Shown: piece after piece, positions 30,653-39,066 of the stretch
Numbering within the stretch: position 1 is the stretch's first letter
Layout of the letters: each line of letters begins with the position of its first letter
Source of the DNA: Lysobacteraceae bacterium
GTDB taxonomy: Bacteria > Pseudomonadota > Gammaproteobacteria > Xanthomonadales > Rhodanobacteraceae
Direction of reading: 5' to 3'
DNA length: 64,000 nucleotides
NCBI GenBank assembly: GCA_021372495.1
Contig: JAJFUF010000006.1
Span: forward strand, 124,001 to 188,000
Translations under genes and position numbers: made by a program
Notes under the pieces: generated by a model
What the model was told of the DNA's origin: nothing
Seen by the model: the letters and a program-made list of their open reading frames with translations, nothing else
Database searches by the model: none

Positions 30653-30973
30653 GGCCTGCCCGCGTTCTACATCCCCGACTTCATGGTACGCACGGCCGAT
30701 GCGATTTTTCTCGTCGAGACCAAGGCGCAGCAGCAGGTCGGCCACCCGAACGTGCAGCGCAAGCTGAAGGCGGCCACCACTTGGTGCGGACGGATCAATA
30801 CGCTGGCGCCGGGGCAGCGCGGCGAACGCGTATGGCACTACGCGCTGGTCGGCGAGTCGCTGTTCCACGACTGGCGGCGGAAGGGCGCCCGGTTGAACGA
30901 TCTGCTCGCATTCTCGCGAGCCCGCCCGGCTGCGGTCGCCCACGATCAGGCGGGACTGGCACTCGGGGACTGA
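30653..30973 (+). pseudogene. Remnant of type III restriction-modification subunit (C-terminal nuclease part)
   Basis: The frame from GLPAFYIPDF to the stop at 30973 matches the end of DEAD/DEAH-type Res subunits of type III restriction systems: PDFMVR ... FLVETKA...VQRKLKAATTWC ... WHYALVGE ... RRKGARLNDLLAFSR. It retains the PD-(D/E)xK nuclease triad (Asp at 30677-30679, Glu at 30716-30718, Lys at 30722-30724). The helicase part (several hundred codons) and the partner methyltransferase are absent: sdaA lies immediately upstream. There is no good start with a ribosome-binding site; ATG 30684 would leave out the Asp. Most likely a decayed fragment left by a deletion. Confidence 0.75.
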
Positions 30974-31167
30974 GCGTCGGAACGCGGCCGCGGATTGCAC
31001 GCCGCTCCGCCCGCATGACCCCTGGCAGGGCTGACAGCCCGGCCGGATGCTGAGATCATCGCGCCCTTGGCCGGACCTCTGGCCCGATGCCTTCGCCGGG
31101 AAATCTCCCTTCCGACCCGTTCCAGCGCGGACGCGCCTGCGCAGCGCGGCGCGCCAAGGAGTACGCG

Positions 31168-32832
31168 ATGTCCGCAAACAGTCCGATCCGCCGCGAAGTC
31201 GGCCCCTTCGCCCTGATGCTGACCGGCCTCGGCTCGATCATCGGCTCCGGCTGGCTGTTCGGCGCGTGGCGCGCGGCCGGGCTGGCCGGCCCCGGCGCGG
31301 TGTGGGCGTGGGTGCTGGGCGCGGCGATCATCACCACCATCGCGCTGACCTACGCCGAGCTCGGCGCGATGTTCCCCGAGTCCGGCGGCATGGTGCGCTA
31401 CGGCCACTACTCGCACGGCTCGCTGGTCGGCTTCATCGCCGCGTGGGCGAACTGGATCGCGATCGTCTCGGTGATCCCGGTCGAGGCGGAAGCGTCGGTG
31501 CAGTACATGGCCTCGTGGCCGTACGCGTGGGCGCACAACCTGTACGTGCACATGCCCGACGGCCGCGGCGAGCTGACCGCGCCGGGCCTGGCGATCGCCG
31601 CGGTGCTGGTGGTCGTCTACTTCCTGGTCAACTTCTGGAGCGTGAAGCTGTTCGCGCGCTCCAACACCGCGATCACCGTGTTCAAGCTGGTGGTGCCGGC
31701 GGCGACCGGCCTGGCGCTGATCGCGTCCGGCTTCCACGGCGGGAACTTCGCGGTCGGCATCGACGGCGGGTCGCACGCGATCGACTTCGCCGCCGTGCTG
31801 ACCGCGGTCGCCACCGCCGGCATCGTGTTCAGCTTCAACGGCTTCCAGAGCCCGGTCAACCTCGCCGGCGAGGCGCGCAATCCGGGCAAGAGCATCCCCT
31901 TCGCGGTGCTCGGCTCGATCGCGCTGGCGACGGTCGTCTACGTGATCCTGCAGGTGGCCTATCTCGGCGCGGTGCCGCCCGAGCTGCTGGCCAAGGCCGG
32001 CTGGAACGGCATCGACTTCCGCTCGCCGTTCGCCGAGCTGGCGATCATCGTCAACCTGCACTGGCTGGCGATGCTGCTGTACGTCGACGCCTTCATCAGC
32101 CCCAGCGGCACCGGCATCACCTACACCGCCACCACCGCGCGCATGATCTACGGCATGGAGCGCAACGGCACGCTGCCGAAGATCCTCGGCGCGCTGCATC
32201 CGAAGTGGGGCGTGCCGCGCCCGGCGATGTGGTTCAACCTGGCGGTGTCGTTCCTGTTCCTGTTCTTCTTCCGCGGCTGGGGCACGCTGGCGGCGGTGAT
32301 CTCGGTGGCGACGATCATCTCCTACCTGACCGGCCCGGTCAGCGCGATGACGCTGCGCCGCACCGCGCCGGAACTGCACCGCCCGCTGCGCCTCGCCGCG
32401 CTGCCGCTGCTGGCCGGCGTCGCCTTCGTCATGGCGACCGAGCTGCTGTACTGGGCCAAGTGGCCGCTGACCGGCGAGATCATCCTGCTGATGGTGGTCG
32501 CGCTGCCGGTGTACCTGTACTACCAGGCCAAGGCCGGCTGGCACGACTTCGGCCGGCAGATGCAGGGCGCCTGGTGGCTGGTGTTCTACCTGCCGACGCT
32601 GGCGCTCGTCTCCTGGGCCGGCAGCACCATGTTCGGCGGCAAGGGCTACCTGCCCTACGGCTGGGATCTCGCCGTCGTCGCCGTCGTCGGCCTGGTGTTC
32701 TACGCGTGGGGCGTGAAGTCCGGCTGGCGCACGCCGTCGGTGGAAGCCGCACAGATGGAAGCGCGCGCGCACCCGGCCGCGCCGCTGGTGCCGCCCGACG
32801 AGGAAACCGCGGAGCGCGTCACCGGGCATTGA
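31168..32832 (+). CDS. APC-superfamily amino-acid permease
   Basis: 554 aa, about twelve to fourteen membrane segments. N-terminal substrate motif LGSIIGSGWLFG (unwound first helix of APC transporters), then AELGAMFPESGGMVRYGHY and FNGFQSPVNLAGEARNPGK (helix 6 region). The pattern and the long C-terminal hydrophilic tail resemble aspartate:proton symporters of the YveA type, but the substrate is not proven. Start ATG 31168 with AAGGAG at 31156-31161; an upstream extension to 31087 has no membrane signal. A set of palindromes follows the stop. Confidence 0.87.
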   Translation: MSANSPIRREVGPFALMLTGLGSIIGSGWLFGAWRAAGLAGPGAVWAWVLGAAIITTIALTYAELGAMFPESGGMVRYGHYSHGSLVGFIAAWANWIAIVSVIPVEAEASVQYMASWPYAWAHNLYVHMPDGRGELTAPGLAIAAVLVVVYFLVNFWSVKLFARSNTAITVFKLVVPAATGLALIASGFHGGNFAVGIDGGSHAIDFAAVLTAVATAGIVFSFNGFQSPVNLAGEARNPGKSIPFAVLGSIALATVVYVILQVAYLGAVPPELLAKAGWNGIDFRSPFAELAIIVNLHWLAMLLYVDAFISPSGTGITYTATTARMIYGMERNGTLPKILGALHPKWGVPRPAMWFNLAVSFLFLFFFRGWGTLAAVISVATIISYLTGPVSAMTLRRTAPELHRPLRLAALPLLAGVAFVMATELLYWAKWPLTGEIILLMVVALPVYLYYQAKAGWHDFGRQMQGAWWLVFYLPTLALVSWAGSTMFGGKGYLPYGWDLAVVAVVGLVFYAWGVKSGWRTPSVEAAQMEARAHPAAPLVPPDEETAERVTGH

Positions 32833-32867
32833 GTTCCGTTCCACGCACGGAGGCAGCAGCGGCGGAA

Positions 32868-33001
32868 CCGATGATGCCGATTCCGCCCCACGTCCCCATC
32901 CATCTTGGTCGCGTAGGGCGGAAGCCGCATCGCGGCTTCCGCCGGTGGTCGGCGAAAGCGCGCGGTGGAGCGGCGGCGGAACCGGCGAGGCCGGTTCCGC
33001 C
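32868..33001. repeat. Triple hairpin element between APC permease and hom
   Basis: Two perfect 12-bp stems with 3-base loops: 32917-32928 / 32932-32943 and 32975-32986 / 32990-33001. An imperfect third lies at about 32868-32890. All share the GGCGGAA core. The last arm runs into the hom stop codon (33004-33002). It probably ends transcription from both sides. Confidence 0.75.
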
Positions 33002-34117
33002 CTACGTCCTGCGTTCGGCGGCAATCGGGTCACCGAGCGCCAGCACGTCGCCCAGCAGCGCCTGCGCGGTAACCTCCGGCCCGGCGCCGGGGCCCTGGAT
33101 CACCAGCGGCTGCGCGCGATAGCGGGTGGTGGTGAGGACGAACAGGTTGTCGGTGCCGTCGAGGCGCGCGGCCGGATGCGTCGCGGGCACTTCGGTCAGG
33201 CCGACCCGCGCGCGGCCGTCGGCGTCGAGGCGGGCGAGGAAGCGCAGCACGCAACCGCGCGATGCGGCCGCGGCGTGGCGCGCGGCGAGCGGCGCGTCGA
33301 GTTCTTGCATGCGCGCGAGGAACGCCTCGGCGTCCAGCGCGCGCAGCGGCGCGGGCACCAGGCCCTGCACGTCCACCTCGTCGCAGTCCGGCGCGAAGCC
33401 GGCGGCGCGCGCGAGGATCAGCAGCTTGCGCGCGACGTCGGCGCCGGAGAGATCGCAGCGCGGATCGGGTTCGGCGTAACCGCCCGCGCGCGCCTCGCGC
33501 AGCAGCGCGGAGAACGGCCGACGGCCGTCGTAGCTGTTGAACAGCCACGACAGCGAGCCGGAGAACACGCCCTCCAGCTTGAGCAGGCGATCGCCGCAGG
33601 CGCGCAGGCGGCGCAGCGTCGAGAGCACGGGCAATCCGGCACCGACGGTGGCCGCGTCGCCATAGCGCGCACCGCCCGCCAGCGCCGCCTGCAGCGCACG
33701 CCAGCCAGCGAGTTCGCCGCCGGCCAGCGTCTTGTTCGCGGTGACCACGCGGTAGCCGCGCGCCAGCCAGCGCGGATGCTGCGCGGCGAGCGCGGTACTG
33801 GCGGTGGCGTCGACGATCGCCTTGTCCGCCGCGCCGCTGGCGTCGAGCGCCGCCAGCAGCACCGCGTCGTCGCGCGCCTCGCCTTCCGCCTGCAACCGCT
33901 CGCGCAGGCCGCGGCCGGCAAGGCATGCGGCATCGGTGCACTGCCGGCGCGAATCGGCCACGCCGACCAGGCGCAGCGGCGCCGCCGCCGGCGTATCGAG
34001 CAGCCGCAGGAACGCGCCGCCGACGACACCGGTGCCGAGCAGCACCAGCGCGGTCCGCGCGGGCACCGCGCCGCGCGCCGGCGCGGGACGCGCGCGATCG
34101 GCCAGCACTGCGCTCAT
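33002..34117 (-). CDS. hom: Homoserine dehydrogenase
   Basis: 371 aa; reduces aspartate semialdehyde to homoserine, the branch point to methionine and threonine. Rossmann motif VLLGTGVVGGAFLRLL (about residues 25-40), DATAS and VTANKTLAGG in the NADP site, and catalytic-domain segments KLEGVFSGSLSWLFN and AEPDPRCDLSGADVARKLLILAR. It is monofunctional: the aspartokinase half found in E. coli ThrA/MetL is missing. There is no ACT domain. Its ATG overlaps the metB stop by four bases (ATGA), so it is third in the metX-metB-hom operon. Confidence 0.94.
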   Translation of the reverse strand: MSAVLADRARPAPARGAVPARTALVLLGTGVVGGAFLRLLDTPAAAPLRLVGVADSRRQCTDAACLAGRGLRERLQAEGEARDDAVLLAALDASGAADKAIVDATASTALAAQHPRWLARGYRVVTANKTLAGGELAGWRALQAALAGGARYGDAATVGAGLPVLSTLRRLRACGDRLLKLEGVFSGSLSWLFNSYDGRRPFSALLREARAGGYAEPDPRCDLSGADVARKLLILARAAGFAPDCDEVDVQGLVPAPLRALDAEAFLARMQELDAPLAARHAAAASRGCVLRFLARLDADGRARVGLTEVPATHPAARLDGTDNLFVLTTTRYRAQPLVIQGPGAGPEVTAQALLGDVLALGDPIAAERRT

Positions 34118-35373
34118 GCCGGCTGCGCCCACGCAGGCGCGGCCGCGACCGCCGACGCGACCGCCGTTTGCAACTCGCCGTCGCCGAGAGAGTCGCGGCC
34201 ACGCCCGCCCCTGCCGGCCGCCTGCGCGCGCGTCAACGCGGCAGCGAGATCGGCGCACAGGTCGTCCGCATCCTCGATGCCGATCGACAGCCGCAGCAGG
34301 CTGTCGGCGATGCCGGCGGCGCGGCGCGCCTCCGGCGCCATCGCCGCATGCGTCATCGTCGCCGGATGCGCGACCAGGCTCTCCACGCCGCCCAGCGATT
34401 CCGCCAGCGAGAAGCAGCGCAGGCCGTCGAGGAAGGCGACGATCGCCGCCTCGCCGCCGCGCAGCTCGAAGCTCAGCATCGCGCCATGGCCGTCCTGCTG
34501 GCGCGTCGCCAGTGCATGACCGGGATGCCCGGCGAGACCCGGGTAATACACGCGCTCGACCGCGGCATGGCCGTCGAGCAGCGCGGCGACGCGCGCCGCG
34601 TTCTCCTGGTGCACGCGCAGGCGCGCGCCCAGCGTGCGCAGGCCGCGCAGGGTGAGGAAGCTGTCGAACGGCGCGCCGGTCAGGCCGAGGCAGTTCGCCC
34701 ACCAAGCGAGCTGGTCGGCGACGACCTCATCCCTCGCCACCACCGCGCCGCCGACCACGTCGCTGTGGCCGTTGATGTACTTGGTGGTGGAATGCACGAC
34801 GAGGTCGGCGCCGAGCGTAAGCGGACGCTGCAGCGCCGGCGACAGGAAGGTGTTGTCGACCGCGCACAGCGCACCCGCGGCATGCGCGGCCTGTGCGACG
34901 CGGCGGATGTCGGTGATGCGCAGCAGCGGGTTGGACGGCGTCTCCACCCACACCAGCGCCGGTCGCTTCGCCAGCGCCTCGGCGCAGGCGCGCGCATCGC
35001 CGAGGTCGGCGAAGCGCACGCGGAAGCGGCCCTTGCGCGCCCACGCGTCCAGCAGGCGCCAGCTGCCGCCGTAGCAGTCGTGCGAGGCGACCACCAGCGC
35101 GCCCGCCGGCACCAGTTCCAGCACCAGCGCCACCGCGGCCATGCCGCTCGCGGTGACCACCGTGCCGGCGCCCTGCTCCAGCTCGGCGAGCGCGGCGGCC
35201 AGCAGGTCGCGCGTCGGGTTGCCGCTGCGCGAGTAGTCGTAGGCGCGCTTCTGCGCGAAGCCGGCGAAGGCGTAGTTGGTGCTGAGGTGCAGCGCCGGCA
35301 CCACCGCGCCGTGCTGGCTGTCGGTCTCGATGCCGGCGCGCACCGCGCGCGTACAGGGGGCGAGTTCAGTCAT
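34114..35373 (-). CDS. metB: Cystathionine gamma-synthase / O-succinylhomoserine (thiol)-lyase
   Basis: 419-aa Cys/Met-metabolism PLP enzyme. Joins cysteine (or sulfide) to O-succinylhomoserine. Visible motifs: YDYSRSGNPTRDLL, ASGMAAVALVL, the family signature around VVHSTTKYINGHSDVVGG with the PLP Lys, and FSLAESLGGVESLVAHPATMTHA. The C-terminus carries an unusual ~35-residue Gly/Ala/Arg-rich tail. It overlaps metX by eight bases at its start and hom by four at its end. MetB rather than MetZ is the better guess from motifs, not certain. Confidence 0.92.
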   Translation of the reverse strand: MTELAPCTRAVRAGIETDSQHGAVVPALHLSTNYAFAGFAQKRAYDYSRSGNPTRDLLAAALAELEQGAGTVVTASGMAAVALVLELVPAGALVVASHDCYGGSWRLLDAWARKGRFRVRFADLGDARACAEALAKRPALVWVETPSNPLLRITDIRRVAQAAHAAGALCAVDNTFLSPALQRPLTLGADLVVHSTTKYINGHSDVVGGAVVARDEVVADQLAWWANCLGLTGAPFDSFLTLRGLRTLGARLRVHQENAARVAALLDGHAAVERVYYPGLAGHPGHALATRQQDGHGAMLSFELRGGEAAIVAFLDGLRCFSLAESLGGVESLVAHPATMTHAAMAPEARRAAGIADSLLRLSIGIEDADDLCADLAAALTRAQAAGRGGRGRDSLGDGELQTAVASAVAAAPAWAQPA

Positions 35374-36394
35374 GGCGGGTTCCTTCGATGGCGATGGCTT
35401 CGCGCAGCAGCGGGGCGAGCGCCGCGGCGTCCTTGAGGAAGGCGTCGTGGCCGTAGGGCGAATCGAGCACGTGCAGCGTCGCCGGCGCGCCCAGCCGGCG
35501 CTGCAGTTCGCACAGGTCGCCGAGCGGCACCACGCGGTCGGTGGAAAAGGCGATCAGCGTGGCCGGCACGCGCACCGACGCCGGCTCGACCGCATGCAGG
35601 TCGATGGACTCCGACAGCGCAAGGAAGCGCTCGGCGTCGCAGCGCGCCACGAAGCGCGCGCCCGCCGCCTGCAGCCAGTCTTCCGCGGCGAAGCGGTAGC
35701 GGCCGCCGCGGAATTCGGGCGCGGCACCGAAGCGCAGCGCGAACTCGCGCTCGCCGCGGTAGGTCGTCATCGCCAGCCGGCGCGCGAGATCGAGCCCGCC
35801 GGCCGCGTCGCCGTGGCGCGCGCCGAAGCGCACGACCTCACGCTGCAGGCCGCGCACCGCCGCGGCGAGCGGATGCGCGCGGTGCGCGCCGGCGATCGCG
35901 ACGAGGTGGCCGAGGCGATCCGGATGACGCGCCGCGAACGCCAGGCCGACCATCGCGCCGTAGGACGCGCCGACGAAGGCGTGCGCGCGGCCCAGCCCCA
36001 GCGCAATCAGCAGCGCGGCCAGTGCGTCGGCCTGGTCCTCGCTGCCGACCGCGCGCGCATCGCCGAGGTCCGCGCGGTCCAGCCAGTCGATCGCCAGCAC
36101 GCGCACGCGCGTCGTGTCGATCGCGGCGCCGGGACCGGCCAGCGCCGACCACCAGCCGCGTGCGCCGTCCTCGGCGAGGCAGACCTGTCGATCGGCGGAG
36201 ATGCCGCCCTGCACGACCACCACCGGTGCGCCGTCGGGCCCGTGCAACGCATAGCGCACGCGCACGGCGCGCGGGCCGCCGCCGTGGCGCGGCTGCAGCC
36301 ACAGGCGGCGCTCGCCGAACGGCGATGCGGGCGCGGCATCGCACGCGGGCGATGGCGCGGGCGCGACGGCAAGATCGGTGGACAGCAGGGTCAT
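35366..36394 (-). CDS. metX: Homoserine O-succinyltransferase, MetX-type alpha/beta hydrolase fold
   Basis: 342 aa. First enzyme committed to methionine. Nucleophile elbow GASYGAMVGLAFA (Ser ~144), catalytic Asp in FSTDRVVPL and His in SPYGHDAFLKD. Members in Xanthomonadales with this shorter MetX fold use succinyl-CoA although annotated as acetyltransferases; this is family knowledge, not seen directly. It is the first gene of the metX-metB-hom operon and stands behind a SAM-I riboswitch, so expression should fall when S-adenosylmethionine is plentiful. Confidence 0.93.
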   Translation of the reverse strand: MTLLSTDLAVAPAPSPACDAAPASPFGERRLWLQPRHGGGPRAVRVRYALHGPDGAPVVVVQGGISADRQVCLAEDGARGWWSALAGPGAAIDTTRVRVLAIDWLDRADLGDARAVGSEDQADALAALLIALGLGRAHAFVGASYGAMVGLAFAARHPDRLGHLVAIAGAHRAHPLAAAVRGLQREVVRFGARHGDAAGGLDLARRLAMTTYRGEREFALRFGAAPEFRGGRYRFAAEDWLQAAGARFVARCDAERFLALSESIDLHAVEPASVRVPATLIAFSTDRVVPLGDLCELQRRLGAPATLHVLDSPYGHDAFLKDAAALAPLLREAIAIEGTRHD

Positions 36395-36445
36395 CGCGGT
36401 TCTCCGGCGGTGCGCCCATCGCGCCGCGGGGAAAACCGGAAAGGG

Positions 36446-36490
36446 GTTGCGTCGGCCGCGCCGCGCGGATGCGCGGGGCGGCCTTGCAAC
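36446..36490 (-). terminator. Riboswitch expression-platform hairpin
   Basis: GTTGC ... GCAAC arms enclose a 13-bp GC stem (36454-36466 / 36471-36483, one mismatch) with a 4-base loop. It follows the SAM-I aptamer directly and its outer arm abuts the 3' strand of P1. No U-run follows, so control may be Rho-linked, transcriptional without a classic U-tract, or translational. Confidence 0.55.
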
Positions 36491-36610
36491 TCATCTCTCG
36501 GCAGATCGCGCCGGGCGCGTCCCCGCAGGAGTTGGCACCGTGCGGACCTTGCGGTTCCGCGGGTTGCCCCGGCTTCAAAGGGCCTGTCCCTCAGCCGGTC
36601 TCGATGAGCA
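36490..36610 (-). promoter_or_regulatory. SAM-I (S-box) riboswitch of the metX operon
   Basis: On the minus strand P1 is CTCATC (36610-36605) pairing with GATGAG (36495-36490). Inside it are the S-box hallmarks: GAGACCGGCTGAGGGA, then the CCCTTTGAAGCCGGGGCAACC-like core (36590-36570) and GGTGCCAAC (36539-36531) before a final variable stem. These match the SAM-I consensus order P1-P2-P3-P4. It lies 96 bases upstream of the metX start and would switch off the operon on S-adenosylmethionine binding. Confidence 0.92.
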
Positions 36611-36620
36611 GTGGGCGCAC

Positions 36621-36649
36621 TCTAGCGGCGCATGCGGTTCGCGTCAATA
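36621..36649 (-). promoter_or_regulatory. metX operon promoter (-35 TTGACG, 17 bp, -10 TAGAGT)
   Basis: On the minus strand TTGACG (36649-36644) is followed by a 17-base spacer and TAGAGT (36626-36621). The inferred start point falls just before the P1 stem of the riboswitch, as expected. It is the clearest sigma-70 promoter in the window. Confidence 0.75.
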
Positions 36650-36650
36650 G

Positions 36651-36666
36651 ACGTATAGACGTCCAA
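36651..36666. promoter_or_regulatory. Tandem AGACGT boxes upstream of the metX promoter
   Basis: AGACGTAT at 36651-36658 and AGACGTCC at 36659-36666 are head-to-tail 8-mers directly upstream of the -35 hexamer. They resemble the MetJ met-box (AGACGTCT arrays) and may be an operator. No metJ gene is in this window, and the resemblance is the only evidence. Confidence 0.45.
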
Positions 36667-36853
36667 ACGACACGACCGCGCGCAGCGGGCAGGCGGCTCG
36701 GCGGGCAACAGCGCGCCGCGCACGATCCGCCTCCGGCCTGGGACGCGGGGGCGCCGCGCGCAGTGCCCGAACGCCGCCCCGATCGGCGCCAGCCGCCGTG
36801 GGCGCCGGCGTCCCGCCATGCCGTCGGCGCGAGCGTCCACGGGGGCAGGACGC

Positions 36854-36859
36854 TATAAT
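36854..36859 (+). promoter_or_regulatory. -10 box of prfC
   Basis: Perfect TATAAT 48 bases upstream of the prfC start. A matching -35 is not obvious (GAGCGT at 36831-36836 with a 17-base spacer). Confidence 0.5.
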
Positions 36860-36906
36860 GGCTGGTTCTCATACCCTCGAGCCGGGCCGCGCGGGCGGCC
36901 AGCCCC

Positions 36907-38508
<1,602 letters not shown>

Positions 38509-38514
38509 GCATGC

Positions 38515-39057
38515 CTACGCCGATGATCGATCCCGGGCGGCCACGCCCGGCCGCGGGCTGACCCACATCGCGATGCGCGCGCGGAACACCGCCGCCCCTG
38601 CGGGGTCGCGCACCATCACCTCGACCGGCAGGGCATAGCCCTCCGCCGCGACGCGCGGCGGTTCGGCGAAGACGGCAGTGGCGCGCATGCGTCCGCGCGC
38701 CTTGGCCAGGTACTCGACGCTCATGCCCTTGGGGATCCAGCGCATGCCGGGCGGCAGCCCGGCCTCGGCCAGCAGCCCTGCGGCCAGTTCCGCCATCGCG
38801 CACAGCGCGATCGCATGCACCGTACCGATGTGGTTGCGTACCGCGCGGCGGTCGCGGATCGCCACCTCGCAGGTCTCCGCCGCGAGCCGTTCCACCCGCG
38901 GCGCGATGCTGGCGAAGTACGGCGCACGCAGGCAGACCAGGCGGCTGAACAGCCAGGCGCCGCCCGGCCAGCGCCGCAACGCCCGGTAGCGCCGCAGCAG
39001 CGGCGCGTCGGCCGGTGCCATCACGGCCCCGGGGCTCGGCGTGGCCGTGCCGCGCAT
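38515..39057 (-). CDS. DUF4442 hotdog-fold thioesterase-like protein
   Basis: 180 aa. The middle RNHIGTVHAIALCAMAELAAG resembles the active helix of PaaI/YiiD-type hotdog proteins (DUF4442), and GMSVEYLAKARGRMRAT is the following strand pattern. Such proteins are thought to act on acyl-CoA thioesters. The start is taken at ATG 39057, 9 bases after fadE; ATG 39021 is an alternative. As the third gene after hydrolase and fadE it may release fatty acids or protect CoA during beta-oxidation, which is inference. Confidence 0.78.
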   Translation of the reverse strand: MRGTATPSPGAVMAPADAPLLRRYRALRRWPGGAWLFSRLVCLRAPYFASIAPRVERLAAETCEVAIRDRRAVRNHIGTVHAIALCAMAELAAGLLAEAGLPPGMRWIPKGMSVEYLAKARGRMRATAVFAEPPRVAAEGYALPVEVMVRDPAGAAVFRARIAMWVSPRPGVAARDRSSA

Positions 39058-39066
39058 GCCGGCGCC

